Positions 1 to 8,780 of a DNA stretch of 64,000 nt are shown here, in pieces; within the stretch, counting starts at the first letter, position 1, and each line of letters starts with the position of its first letter. The notes beneath the pieces were generated by a model that saw only the letters and a program-made list of their open reading frames with translations, ran no database searches and had not been told where the DNA came from. The stretch spans positions 1-64,000 of the forward strand of contig JAKALM010000012.1 in NCBI GenBank assembly GCA_021824145.1, written 5' to 3'. The translations under genes were made by a program, and so were the position numbers. This DNA is from Bacteroidota bacterium (GTDB lineage Bacteria > Bacteroidota > Ignavibacteria > Ignavibacteriales > Ignavibacteriaceae).

Positions 1-158
1 CTATATAATAATAACAAAAAATAAATGTTTTTAGAAAATAAAATTTTGTTATGAACAAACTGACTGCTTCTCTTATTAACGAAACCAGATTTAAATCAGC
101 TGTTATTTGGCTTCACTGCAAATATAAAAATCCCACAAAACAAATATCAGCTGGGAGC

Positions 159-278
159 TGTCCAAAAAGTAGAGTAGAAGTCATTGCGAGGAGTGAAACG
201 ACGAAGCAATCTTTTGTTTTTAATTCAAAATTCAGATCACTTCGCTCTGCTCGTGATGACAAAATTACTTTTTGGACA
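159..278. repeat. Short inverted-repeat element (REP/MITE-like)
   Basis: A perfect 13-bp inverted repeat bounds the element: TGTCCAAAAAGTA at 159-171 and its reverse complement at 266-278. Inside it lies a second, imperfect inverted pair, starting GTCATTGCGAG near 180 and ending CTCGTGATGAC at 250-260. The 'attgcgaggag...gaagcaatc' wording is typical, from memory, of interspersed non-coding repeats in Bacteroidota and neighbours. No transposase is nearby, so it would be a non-autonomous or degenerate copy. The small ORF running through it (51-305) is judged spurious. Confidence 0.6.
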
Positions 279-710
279 ACCCCGAATGAACAAACAATAG
301 AATAACCCAATAAAATTTTTTATGAACGCTTAAATACAAGGATTTGTACCGCTTTAAATTTTTTATTACGGCTGAAACTAAGTTTTAGCAGCTTAGTTTA
401 TAAAAAGTGACTAAAAACTAAAAGATTTAATAATTCATTTTTTGAATTAATAATGTAAAAAAAGTTTATAATAAGATTTTTCTAAAAAGATGTAATAAAT
501 ACTAAGGTTAAATTTTTCGTAAATAAAAATGAAGAGCAAAAAACAAGATTTTAGTCGTCAATATATTTTATGAGGCATGCAATAATGATTCTATCAATGA
601 TTTTTAACTATATGCACCCAATAAAACAATTGGTAAGTAAAACGAAAAATTAGATATCTATCAGATGAATTAAAATGATATTAAATCATCTACATAATAA
701 AAAAATAGAA
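279..710. other. Gene-free AT-rich stretch
   Basis: No credible coding sequence is visible on either strand. The only structure noticed is a perfect 8-bp inverted repeat, AAACTAAG at 375-382 and CTTAGTTT at 392-399, which lacks a T-run and is not called a terminator. The last part must hold the promoter of the gene at 724, but no element is clear enough to name. Confidence 0.5.
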
Positions 711-723
711 AGGGAGAAACAGC

Positions 724-1440
724 ATGTTCGAAAGCTTAACTTCAAACCAGTTTTTAACCATGCAAATAAGTGAGGATAACTTTGACAAATTAGTTAAAAG
801 TCATATTGAAAGGACATCGGTAATTGCGGCAAATAGTAGTCCATTAACAGCAATGTTTTGGGATAACCGCACAGCAGTTAGCGCATTATACACGCAATAT
901 TCAGAAAGCCGCGGAAAGAAGGCATTGAACCTTTCGCAAAAAGAAGGTAAGACGATAAACGTTAACCAGATTGTTAAAAACATTAAAGTATTTGTCTCAC
1001 TAAAAGAAGGGATAATAAAGAACAAATTTTTTAAAGGTACGGCTGAATATGAGGAGTTTTATCCCTTGGGTGTAAAAGAATATGCAAAAGCCTCAAAAAA
1101 GAATATTGGTAATTTATTTAAAAGATTTATTGACAGCCTTAACGTCCACAAAATGGATTTAGACTCTGGAATACTTAGCGAAGCGCTGCCATTATACGAT
1201 AGCTTAATGCAGGCAATGTCCGCGCAGATGAATCAAGTAGGCAATGTAAAAGACATAACCAGCAGTACCAAAGAATTGCGCAGACAGCTTGCAGTCCAAT
1301 TATATAAAAACATGCTTTTGCTTCTTCTTATGAATGCAGATAATCCGCAAAAAGTTAAAGATTATTTTGATGAGAGCTTTATAAAGCATGCTTCAAAGAA
1401 AGCGCAGGTTGTGGAACAGGCGGCAAGTAAAGTGCAGTAG
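724..1440 (+). CDS. Hypothetical protein, 238 aa
   Basis: The product is not recognised. It is a soluble, mostly helical protein with no signal peptide or membrane segment. The middle is lysine-rich, a hydrophobic leucine run (LLLLLLM) lies near residue 200, and the C-terminus is rich in Ala, Lys and Gln. The start is well supported: AGGGAG at 711-716 lies 7 nt before the ATG. It stands alone, followed by a hairpin and the small-ORF module. The composition suggests a structural or cytoplasmic helical bundle, but no function can be assigned. Confidence 0.75.
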   Translation: MFESLTSNQFLTMQISEDNFDKLVKSHIERTSVIAANSSPLTAMFWDNRTAVSALYTQYSESRGKKALNLSQKEGKTINVNQIVKNIKVFVSLKEGIIKNKFFKGTAEYEEFYPLGVKEYAKASKKNIGNLFKRFIDSLNVHKMDLDSGILSEALPLYDSLMQAMSAQMNQVGNVKDITSSTKELRRQLAVQLYKNMLLLLLMNADNPQKVKDYFDESFIKHASKKAQVVEQAASKVQ

Positions 1441-1468
1441 TTCAATTAAAAATGAAAAATTAAAAAAA

Positions 1469-1493
1469 CAGCCGGATATGGGGAGTCCGGTTG
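1469..1493 (-). terminator. Terminator-like hairpin facing left, no gene to serve
   Basis: CCGGA at 1472-1476 pairs with TCCGG at 1486-1490, extended by wobble and A-T pairs to 1469-1493. Read on the minus strand it is followed by seven T residues (complement of 1462-1468), the form of an intrinsic terminator. No minus-strand gene lies upstream of it within 5 kb, so it may be a relic. Nearly the same hairpin recurs at 5819-5839. Confidence 0.5.
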
Positions 1494-1536
1494 CAAATGA
1501 ATTATAATAAATGATTTTATACCATTGGAATATATA

Positions 1537-1770
1537 ATGTATTTTAAGCTTTTAGATGATGTAAGAAACATTGAGCAGCTAAATTTTGAAAATAATAAAG
1601 TAGAGTATGATAGAATCAAAAAATTATATAAATATGACAGTTTTAGAAAGCTCAAAGGCAAAGTGGAATTAGCATTAGAAAATGGAAACATAGTAATAGC
1701 AGAAATCCATTGGTATGAATTGAGCATAGCCAAAACAAATGAAATAAAAATTAAAAAAATATTGAAGTAA
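1537..1770 (+). CDS. Small hypothetical protein with HWYE motif
   Basis: This encodes about 77 aa from the ATG at 1537; an in-frame TTG at 1525 would give 81 aa. The C-terminal half has a small beta-rich look, with LENGNIVIAEIHWYEL followed by a lysine-rich KIKKIL end. From memory this resembles a family of short bacterial proteins that end in a similar HWYE...KxK pattern, of unknown role. The next small gene follows after 3 nt, so the two are probably cotranscribed. A toxin-antitoxin-like or other two-protein relationship is possible but unproven. The second copy of the downstream gene (5951) has no such partner. Confidence 0.55.
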   Translation: MYFKLLDDVRNIEQLNFENNKVEYDRIKKLYKYDSFRKLKGKVELALENGNIVIAEIHWYELSIAKTNEIKIKKILK

Positions 1771-1773
1771 TCT

Positions 1774-1989
1774 ATGGAAAATATTTTTGTACTGTGCATA
1801 AATAATGAGTATTATGAAACATCACTTGAAAGAAGAAAAATATATAAAGCGATTCAAAATGATTTTATTAAAAAAAATGGATTGATAAGAGTAGTAGATG
1901 AAACAGGAGAAGATTATTTATATCCCTTAGAATATTTCTTGCGTATAGAAATTCCAGAAGAAACTGAAAAGATTTTTAAAGAAATATGA
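1774..1989 (+). CDS. Small hypothetical protein (copy 1), 71 aa
   Basis: This short soluble protein belongs to a family recalled from many bacteria with a GLIRVVDETGEDYLYP core, with no established function known to me. There is no signal peptide. It starts 3 nt after the 77-aa ORF. A second copy at 5951-6160 differs by roughly a dozen bases in about 205, mostly near codons 13-17 and at the 3' end. The strong DNA-level match shows a recent duplication or gene conversion. Copy 1 ends KEI, two or three residues longer than copy 2. Confidence 0.65.
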   Translation: MENIFVLCINNEYYETSLERRKIYKAIQNDFIKKNGLIRVVDETGEDYLYPLEYFLRIEIPEETEKIFKEI

Positions 1990-2060
1990 AGTTGAAGTAA
2001 CGATTAATTATGATAATCGTTTCTTTTTATAATGTTAGGGGTAAAAATACAGGAGGATTT

Positions 2061-5000
2061 ATGAAAAAATTAGTTATACTATTCCTTTTATTTTTTTTTA
2101 ATAAAGGATTCTGTCAAAATTGGATTCAAAGCAAGGGGCTTTATGGAACGGATGTAAGAGCAATTAGTGTTACTAAAAATGACGTAATATTTATTTCTTC
2201 GATGCAGGGGATATTTAGAAGCTCTGATTATTGTAATACATGGAATAGAGTTTTGGATATTCAGGCAATGTATCCAATATTTCAAACAAATACTGGAGCG
2301 ATTATATTTGACGATTGGAGATCTGTCGATCAAGGTATAAATTGGAGCCAGACACAATATTTAGGTATCAGGTCATTTGCTGAAAATTCTAACAACGAAA
2401 TATTTGGAGTAGCATACCAAGGGAAAATTTATAAATCTACGGATGATGGTTTAACATGGAATTTAATTTTTCAAATTGCGAATGAAGATTTTCTTAATTC
2501 TATTACAATCGATAATAACGGAAATATTTATATAGGAACCCAAAAGATAAATGGACAAGGAGTAGGTGATATATATAAATCAACTGATGATGGTATCAGC
2601 TGGAATATTATTCTTGATTCATCAATACAGAATTATGGTATAGTATATAAAGTATTTAATGATTCAAACGGAACAATTTATGCTTCTACAAGCTCACCAA
2701 CCGGTGGACTTATTTCAAGTAGTAATGGTGGTGCAACTTGGAATAAAATAATGCCTACAATAAGTTTAGATGCTTTTGTCAAAGATGGAAATATATTCAG
2801 CGCTTGTTCGAGTGCAGGCGTTTTCGTATCCACCGATAACGGTAAAACATGGAATCAGAAAAACTATGGAATGACACTTCCCAATATTTACTCAATTAAT
2901 CATACATCAAACAATTATATAATAGCCGGTGACGGTTCAACAGGAATATATCTTTCTACTGATAGTGGTAATTCGTGGACTAAAAAAAATACAGGCATAG
3001 ATGGTCTAAATATAAATTCTTTAATTGAAACAAATAATGGTTTTGTCTTTGCTACGGGAATAGGAGTACGTATATCCAATGACTACGGATTATCTTGGTC
3101 TGACATTAACAATTTAGCAACATGGACTTATGGAATTACCGCAGATTCAAAAGGAAATATTTATGCAACAGATGGAATTGGAATAGATAAAAGCACAGAT
3201 AATGGCTTGAGCTGGTCTAGTGAAACAAATGGATTTAATTGGTCAGTTGTTTTTTCGGTGAAAGCTGATATGAATGATAACTTATATGCAGCAACACAAA
3301 GCTCAGGAATATATAAATCTACGGACTATGGTGAGAATTGGCAGCAAGTATTATCAGATAATGAAAATTTTCATTCACTCCTAATTGATAAAAAAGGTGA
3401 TATTTTCGCGGGCTCATGGTCAAATGGTGTTTATTGCTCTACCAATGGAGGAAGCTCTTGGAATAATATAAGTAACGGATTGCCAACAGACAGAATCCAA
3501 GAACTTGCCTCTGACTCCGATGATAATATTTATGCAACTACGTTTTCAAATGGATTATATAAAAAGGAATATAATACGTCCACCTGGACAAAAATCAATT
3601 GTCCTTTAGCATATTCACAATTAGTCTGCACTAATAATTCTAATGTAATATTTGTTACTACCATGTGGAATAGCGCTAGTGGCATATTTTATTCAACTGA
3701 TGAAGGAAGTATATGGGGGCAAATTCCAGGATTAAATCAAAATATTTCGATAAATGATATTTATTGCGATAAAAACGGTTATGTTTTACTAAGTACAAGC
3801 AGAGGAGTTTTTAGGACTCAAAGTTCTTACTTAAATATTTTTTCTTTGATTTCACCTTCTCAAAATCAGAATAACTTAAATCCATCAATGAACTTTACTT
3901 GGGGGAAAGCTGCAAATGCTAGCAATTACAATTTACAAGTAAGTACTACAAGTGATTTTGCAAATCCAATAATTGATATTACCACACCAAATACTAGCTA
4001 CTCATTGCAGCAGCCTTTGCTTTATAATAATGGATACTATTGGAGAGTAAGACCAGAAATTGATAATTCATGGGGTGAATGGACATCTACTTGGTATTTT
4101 ACTACTGAAGAAAAACCAATTACTGTTCGTTATCAATGCAACATGCAAATAGAAGAATTAGGTGGAAGATTTAATCCGAATACTGATTATGTTGAATTAA
4201 GGGGTGTTGCTTTTGGCGATTGGGGACCTGGAGTAAGAATGCAGCAAGACCCTAATAATCCATACTTATATTATTATGAAGCTACTCAATATTTGAGTGC
4301 GGGTGATTCTTTGCCTGAGTATAAATTCTGGTATTCCACAAATGATACTTGGGAATATGGATCAAATAGAACTTACATTGTAACTCAGCAAGATGTTGAC
4401 AATGGAAAGATATTGTTATCAAGATTTTTTGATGATTTGACTTTTAGTACTGTTACAAATACTTCAACTAAAATTCTTTATACAATTGATACAAAAAACG
4501 CACATGATGTTTTTGGAAATCCAATTACAGTTCCAATAAATACTTTGGATTTAAATGGTTCATCGATTCCTTTGACGTGGAATGGCTGGATTTATAATGA
4601 TATTAACGATATGTCTCCGATGTATGACGACGGTACTCATGGAGACAGCATTGCTGGCGATGGAATTTATTCCCGCGAAGTTGTTTTTAATCCTTACACT
4701 CCATTTCATGTGGAATATGAATATGTAATTAATTTTGTTCAGTCTGGTTTTATACCTTACGAAAACGCATCAGGTGACAATCATATAATCAATTTAGAAC
4801 AGAATCTTTATAGTGCCACTGCTTATAATGTTTATGGTTTTATGTCCAGTGTTACAGGCATTACTCCGTTAGTTGATAAAGTCTATCTTCCTCGATTCGA
4901 ATTAAATAATGCAGATACTTTATTAACAAGACTTCTTACAAATACTAACAAAGATTTAAATGAAGCTTTATCTAAAGCAAGCACGGAATTAAATAATAGC

Positions 5001-5717
5001 CTGGACACTAGTTATTGGGCAGATAATTTAAACTTAAATGAAAAAGGCCAGAAAGTTTTTGAAGATACTAAGAAAGCAGCCGAAGAATTAATTACATCAT
5101 TGAAGAAAGGTATGGGCAATCAAATAATACAACCAATAATAGATGATATTTATTATGGCGACCTTTACATTGTTGATATATTGCTTGATGAATTGAAAAA
5201 TAATTCAATGAATTCGAAAGTTGCCAATAATAATGACGATATAAAAGATAAGAATAATAGATTTAATAGTATTCAAAAAGAATTATCTGATGCTGGGTTA
5301 AAATATTCTAAAGGCAATTATGCTGAAGCCATTGAGGAAATAAAAAGTGCATGGCAGGATCTAATGGATATAAGTCGAGAACAAAATCAAATAATGGATA
5401 AAAGATCATTGGTTGAAAATAAAGGAATAGAGATGAATAATTTACCAAAAGAATTTAAACTGAATCAAAACTATCCGAATCCCTTTAATCCGACAACAAC
5501 CATAAATTACTCAGTGCCTACAGAAAGCTTTGTTACATTAAAAGTTTATGATGTCCTAGGAAATGAGGTCTCATCATTAGTGAACGAAGATAAGAATCCT
5601 GGTTATTATAGCGTTCAGCTTTCAGCAGTTAGCAATAAACTAGCAAGCGGAATTTATTTTTATAGAATGCAGGCAGGCAACTTTAGTGAAACAAAGAAAT
5701 TAATTTTAATGAAGTAA
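2061..5717 (+). CDS. T9SS-exported BNR/beta-propeller multidomain protein
   Basis: This is a surface or secreted protein of about 1218 aa. The start is set at 2061 because AGGAGGA (2051-2057) lies just upstream and the product then begins with a clean signal peptide, MKKLVILFLLFFF...GFCQ; the longer frame from 2010 is unlikely. Residues about 20-590 are repeats of the S-D-x-G-x-x-W (BNR/sortilin-like) beta-propeller type. A fibronectin III-like domain follows at 592-683, then two beta domains (689-893), a charged helical region (about 940-1126), and a T9SS type A sorting domain from 1130 with NYPNPFNPTT. Such propellers usually bind ligands or proteins. No catalytic residues are evident. It sits between the two copies of the small duplicated gene. 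Confidence 0.85.
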   Translation: MKKLVILFLLFFFNKGFCQNWIQSKGLYGTDVRAISVTKNDVIFISSMQGIFRSSDYCNTWNRVLDIQAMYPIFQTNTGAIIFDDWRSVDQGINWSQTQYLGIRSFAENSNNEIFGVAYQGKIYKSTDDGLTWNLIFQIANEDFLNSITIDNNGNIYIGTQKINGQGVGDIYKSTDDGISWNIILDSSIQNYGIVYKVFNDSNGTIYASTSSPTGGLISSSNGGATWNKIMPTISLDAFVKDGNIFSACSSAGVFVSTDNGKTWNQKNYGMTLPNIYSINHTSNNYIIAGDGSTGIYLSTDSGNSWTKKNTGIDGLNINSLIETNNGFVFATGIGVRISNDYGLSWSDINNLATWTYGITADSKGNIYATDGIGIDKSTDNGLSWSSETNGFNWSVVFSVKADMNDNLYAATQSSGIYKSTDYGENWQQVLSDNENFHSLLIDKKGDIFAGSWSNGVYCSTNGGSSWNNISNGLPTDRIQELASDSDDNIYATTFSNGLYKKEYNTSTWTKINCPLAYSQLVCTNNSNVIFVTTMWNSASGIFYSTDEGSIWGQIPGLNQNISINDIYCDKNGYVLLSTSRGVFRTQSSYLNIFSLISPSQNQNNLNPSMNFTWGKAANASNYNLQVSTTSDFANPIIDITTPNTSYSLQQPLLYNNGYYWRVRPEIDNSWGEWTSTWYFTTEEKPITVRYQCNMQIEELGGRFNPNTDYVELRGVAFGDWGPGVRMQQDPNNPYLYYYEATQYLSAGDSLPEYKFWYSTNDTWEYGSNRTYIVTQQDVDNGKILLSRFFDDLTFSTVTNTSTKILYTIDTKNAHDVFGNPITVPINTLDLNGSSIPLTWNGWIYNDINDMSPMYDDGTHGDSIAGDGIYSREVVFNPYTPFHVEYEYVINFVQSGFIPYENASGDNHIINLEQNLYSATAYNVYGFMSSVTGITPLVDKVYLPRFELNNADTLLTRLLTNTNKDLNEALSKASTELNNSLDTSYWADNLNLNEKGQKVFEDTKKAAEELITSLKKGMGNQIIQPIIDDIYYGDLYIVDILLDELKNNSMNSKVANNNDDIKDKNNRFNSIQKELSDAGLKYSKGNYAEAIEEIKSAWQDLMDISREQNQIMDKRSLVENKGIEMNNLPKEFKLNQNYPNPFNPTTTINYSVPTESFVTLKVYDVLGNEVSSLVNEDKNPGYYSVQLSAVSNKLASGIYFYRMQAGNFSETKKLILMK

Positions 5718-5818
5718 TTTAATTTTTAAGAGTCGCAGTTATTTGCTGCTCTATAACTTATATACAAGTTCTTAATATAAGAGGAACTGATTCAGTAAGT
5801 AATAAAATTAAAATTTTC

Positions 5819-5839
5819 AGCCGGATATGGGGCGTCCGG
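5819..5839 (-). repeat. Second copy of the CCGGA hairpin
   Basis: A 21-nt stretch matches 1470-1490 except for one base in the loop. CCGGA at 5821-5825 pairs with TCCGG at 5835-5839. The minus-strand T-run seen at copy 1 is weaker here (GAAAATTTTAATTTT). It lies about 110 bp before the second copy of the small gene, so hairpin and gene appear to have been duplicated together. Confidence 0.5.
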
Positions 5840-5950
5840 ATGGTTGCGAAATTTATTATTTAGTTTAAGCTATGATTACAATTCAACTTAAACGTAAATA
5901 AATTGAAATTTAATTTAAGAGAAGCTCGAATTAAAAATTAATTGATAAAA

Positions 5951-6160
5951 ATGGAAAATATTTTTGTACTGTGCATAAATAATGAACATTATGAGTCTTC
6001 ACTTGAAAGAAGAAAAATATATAAAGCGATTCAAAATGATTTTATTAAAAAAAATGGATTGATACGAGTAGTAGATGAAACAGGAGAAGATTATTTATAT
6101 CCCTCAGAATATTTCTTGCGTATTGAAATTCCAGAGGAAGCAGAAAAGATATTTAAATAA
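5951..6160 (+). CDS. Small hypothetical protein (copy 2), 69 aa
   Basis: This is the near-identical duplicate of the gene at 1774-1989. The proteins differ at a few sites: NNEYYET becomes NNEHYES, LEYF becomes SEYF, EETEK becomes EEAEK, and the C-terminal extension is absent. The ATG at 5951 is chosen because it aligns with copy 1; an in-frame TTG at 5942 would add three residues. The HWYE-motif partner found beside copy 1 is missing here. The function is unknown. Confidence 0.6.
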   Translation: MENIFVLCINNEHYESSLERRKIYKAIQNDFIKKNGLIRVVDETGEDYLYPSEYFLRIEIPEEAEKIFK

Positions 6161-6208
6161 TGTTAAATATAATTTTTTATCTATTTTATAAATTTTAGGA
6201 AATTAATT

Positions 6209-6538
6209 ATGGAACCACTATTATTTGAATTGCTTGCTTTAATGGATCAAAAAGAATTTAAGGGTTATGATAATTTATATTATGATTTAGTAGCTGCGGG
6301 TAGGGAAAATCTTATTAACGTTGAGCTTAAGTTAAATGAATTTAATAGCATATTAAGTGGATTAAATCGTAAATTTGAAAATTGCATTGATTGCTATATC
6401 AAGTATTCTAATGAACTAAAATTAATTAAATTTCTTAATCCGAATGAGAGTTCAAAGGATGATTCTTGCCTGATGGGATTTCAAACTCAAGGAAAATGTT
6501 TGCACGATATTTTAAATTCAGTCCAAGAGAAAAATTAA
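6209..6538 (+). CDS. Hypothetical protein, 109 aa
   Basis: This soluble, acidic, mainly helical protein has no signal peptide and is not recognised. AGGAAA at 6197-6202 gives a reasonable ribosome site for the ATG at 6209. It contains four cysteines: a C-x2-C pair (NCIDCYIKY), then Cys in DDSCLMG and GKCLHD. Metal binding is conceivable but not shown. It lies 48 nt after the duplicated small gene, and its stop overlaps the end of the convergent antiporter gene by 4 bp, with no room for a terminator between them. Confidence 0.6.
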   Translation: MEPLLFELLALMDQKEFKGYDNLYYDLVAAGRENLINVELKLNEFNSILSGLNRKFENCIDCYIKYSNELKLIKFLNPNESSKDDSCLMGFQTQGKCLHDILNSVQEKN

Positions 6539-8505
6539 TTTATCTTTTTTATTCCATCCAAATAATTTATTGCATCATCAACAGTTTTATGCGTGCCAGT
6601 AATAACTAAAGTGTCACGTTCAAATATTTTTTCTTCGCTTGCCGGATTTGTAATCGTTTTTTCTCCTCTCACAATTGCAATTATTGTAACTCCGGTGATG
6701 GCTCTTAAATTCAATTCTTTCATTGACTTTCCAACATGCAAATTATTTTCATCAACATAATATGCTTCAGTTAGTCCTGCCGCTAGAAGTTCATTTAAGT
6801 TTACAAAAGAGCTAACTCCTTGTTCCTCTTTCCTCATCATACTGTAAGATTCACCACGTAAAATAGAAACTTGCCTCATTATTACGTTCAACGGTATATG
6901 AAATTTTTCAAGCACTTTGCTGAAAATCTGTAATGAAGTCTCAAACTCTTCGGGAATAACATCGTTGGCTCCGTATGTAATTAGATCATCAATCTCATTT
7001 GTATATCTTGTCCTTACGATTGAATAAATATTTGGATTTATTTCTTTAGCATGTTTTAAGCTCAGTTTTGTAGCTGCCGGATCGGAAATTGCAAACACAA
7101 TTACAGATGCTTTTTCGATTCCGGCAGAGCGCAAAACTTCGGCGCGAGTTACATCTCCAAAAATTATATTTTCTCCTTTAGATTTTTCTTCTTTTACTGT
7201 CTGCGGATTAATTTCAATAACAATATATTTTATTCCGGTTTCCTTTAAGACTCTTGCAAGATTCTTTCCGTTTAGTCCAAAGCCGACAATAATAACATGA
7301 TCAGATAATTCTTTCCCTTTGAATGCTTCATCATTAGATTTATCAACCGCTCCAATTTTATAACCTAAGACCGGCGCAAACTTCATTAAAAAAGGTGTGA
7401 GAAGCATAGTAAAAATTGATGAAGCAAGAAAAGCATTATAAAAATTATTGCCGATTAGATTAAGAGATAATCCTGATTGTGATAGCACGAATGAGAATTC
7501 ACCAACTTGAGATAAGCTTAACCCTGCAATTAAAGCTATGCGAAACGGATATTTTAAAAACTTAATCAATAATGCAACGATGGAAGTTTTTAGGACAATA
7601 ATCCCGGCAGTAATTAAGATAAGTAAGAAGAAATTATCTAAAACGAATTGGATATTTAATAGCAAACCAATCGCAACAAAGAATATGCTGTTGAAAGCGT
7701 CTTTGAGCGGTAAAATGTCTGCAGTAACTTGATGACTAAAATCAGATTCTGATAAAATTAAACCAGCGATGAAAGCACCAATAGCAAAAGATAATCCTAC
7801 TAAATGTGTTAAATAAGCAGTACCAAGCAATAAAAAAATAGTTCCAACGGTAAACGCTTCACGGACTCGTAATCTTGCAAGTTGAAATAAAATTTTCGGA
7901 ATCAAATATCTTGCGGCAAAAATGATAACTATAATTGCTGCAAAAGCATAAAACAGTTGAATTACAATTTTCCCAAAAGTTAAACCTTCGCCGCTGAGAA
8001 CCGGCAAAAGTATAAGCATTGGAACAACAGCTAAATCTTGAAATATTAAAATTGCGACCGAAATTCTTCCGAACGGAGTTTCGAGTTCATTTTTATCTTG
8101 AAGCAGTTTTAACACTATAGCTGTGCTGGAAAGACAAATAAGCATTCCATAAAAAATTGCTGAGGGAATTGCAACATTGAATAATCTAAATATTAATGCA
8201 GAAACTGAAATCGTAATAATAATTTGAAGCCCACCTGCATAGAAAAGCATCCGGCGCATTTGCAACAATTTGTTTAGCGAAATTTCGAGCCCGATTGTAA
8301 ACAGTAATAAAATAACTCCAATCTCTGCCATTACCTGGATGTTCTGTGTATTCGAAATCAGTTTAAAACCGTATGGACCTATGATCATTCCAGCGACAAG
8401 AAATCCGAGGATGCTTGGGATATTAATCTTTTTAAATAAAAAAATTATTAGAAGTGAAACCGAAAGTATAATTACGATTTCCCTAATGATCGTAAATTCA
8501 TGCAT
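6535..8505 (-). CDS. Kef-type (CPA2) monovalent cation/proton antiporter
   Basis: This inner-membrane antiporter or cation channel, 656 aa, is built as in KefB/YbaL. The first 390 residues hold about 12 hydrophobic segments with the family motifs LLLFTIGLE, SSTAIVLKLLQD and FQDLAVVP. A TrkA-N (RCK) nucleotide-binding domain starts near residue 402 with the Rossmann loop GFGLNGKNLA, and a TrkA-C domain covers about 570-650. The regulatory domains point to gating by nucleotide or a small ligand. No accessory kefF/kefG gene is adjacent. The ion is not decidable from sequence; K+ or Na+ against H+ are the usual options. Confidence 0.88.
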   Translation of the reverse strand: MHEFTIIREIVIILSVSLLIIFLFKKINIPSILGFLVAGMIIGPYGFKLISNTQNIQVMAEIGVILLLFTIGLEISLNKLLQMRRMLFYAGGLQIIITISVSALIFRLFNVAIPSAIFYGMLICLSSTAIVLKLLQDKNELETPFGRISVAILIFQDLAVVPMLILLPVLSGEGLTFGKIVIQLFYAFAAIIVIIFAARYLIPKILFQLARLRVREAFTVGTIFLLLGTAYLTHLVGLSFAIGAFIAGLILSESDFSHQVTADILPLKDAFNSIFFVAIGLLLNIQFVLDNFFLLILITAGIIVLKTSIVALLIKFLKYPFRIALIAGLSLSQVGEFSFVLSQSGLSLNLIGNNFYNAFLASSIFTMLLTPFLMKFAPVLGYKIGAVDKSNDEAFKGKELSDHVIIVGFGLNGKNLARVLKETGIKYIVIEINPQTVKEEKSKGENIIFGDVTRAEVLRSAGIEKASVIVFAISDPAATKLSLKHAKEINPNIYSIVRTRYTNEIDDLITYGANDVIPEEFETSLQIFSKVLEKFHIPLNVIMRQVSILRGESYSMMRKEEQGVSSFVNLNELLAAGLTEAYYVDENNLHVGKSMKELNLRAITGVTIIAIVRGEKTITNPASEEKIFERDTLVITGTHKTVDDAINYLDGIKKIN

Positions 8506-8780
8506 GGTAATTAAGTTATTATTTCAATTCCAAATATGTAAGAAAAGTATTAAGATTCAACAATGATTTCATTTGTTGAGTAAAAATATTAATCTGAATT
8601 TCATTAAACAGTTGTAACTAATTTATTGAAACATAAGTTTTCAAGTTGTCTATTTTTTAATCCGATGAATTTATTTTTTAGTACATATTTATTATAGAAT
8701 GGAGAGAAATTTTAATAAAAATTTAAAAATCAAATGGCATTTAATTTGTTTTTTGTTGGCATCAAAAAAATGGAATTAAA

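Noticed and set aside
51-305. 84-aa open frame at the window start, and its minus-strand counterpart 113-310
   Set aside because: It runs through the inverted-repeat element; the peptide (VIARSETTKQS and similar) is the usual translation of such repeats and there is no ribosome site.
375-399. 8-bp inverted repeat as a terminator
   Set aside because: There is no T-run on either side and no gene upstream that it would end.
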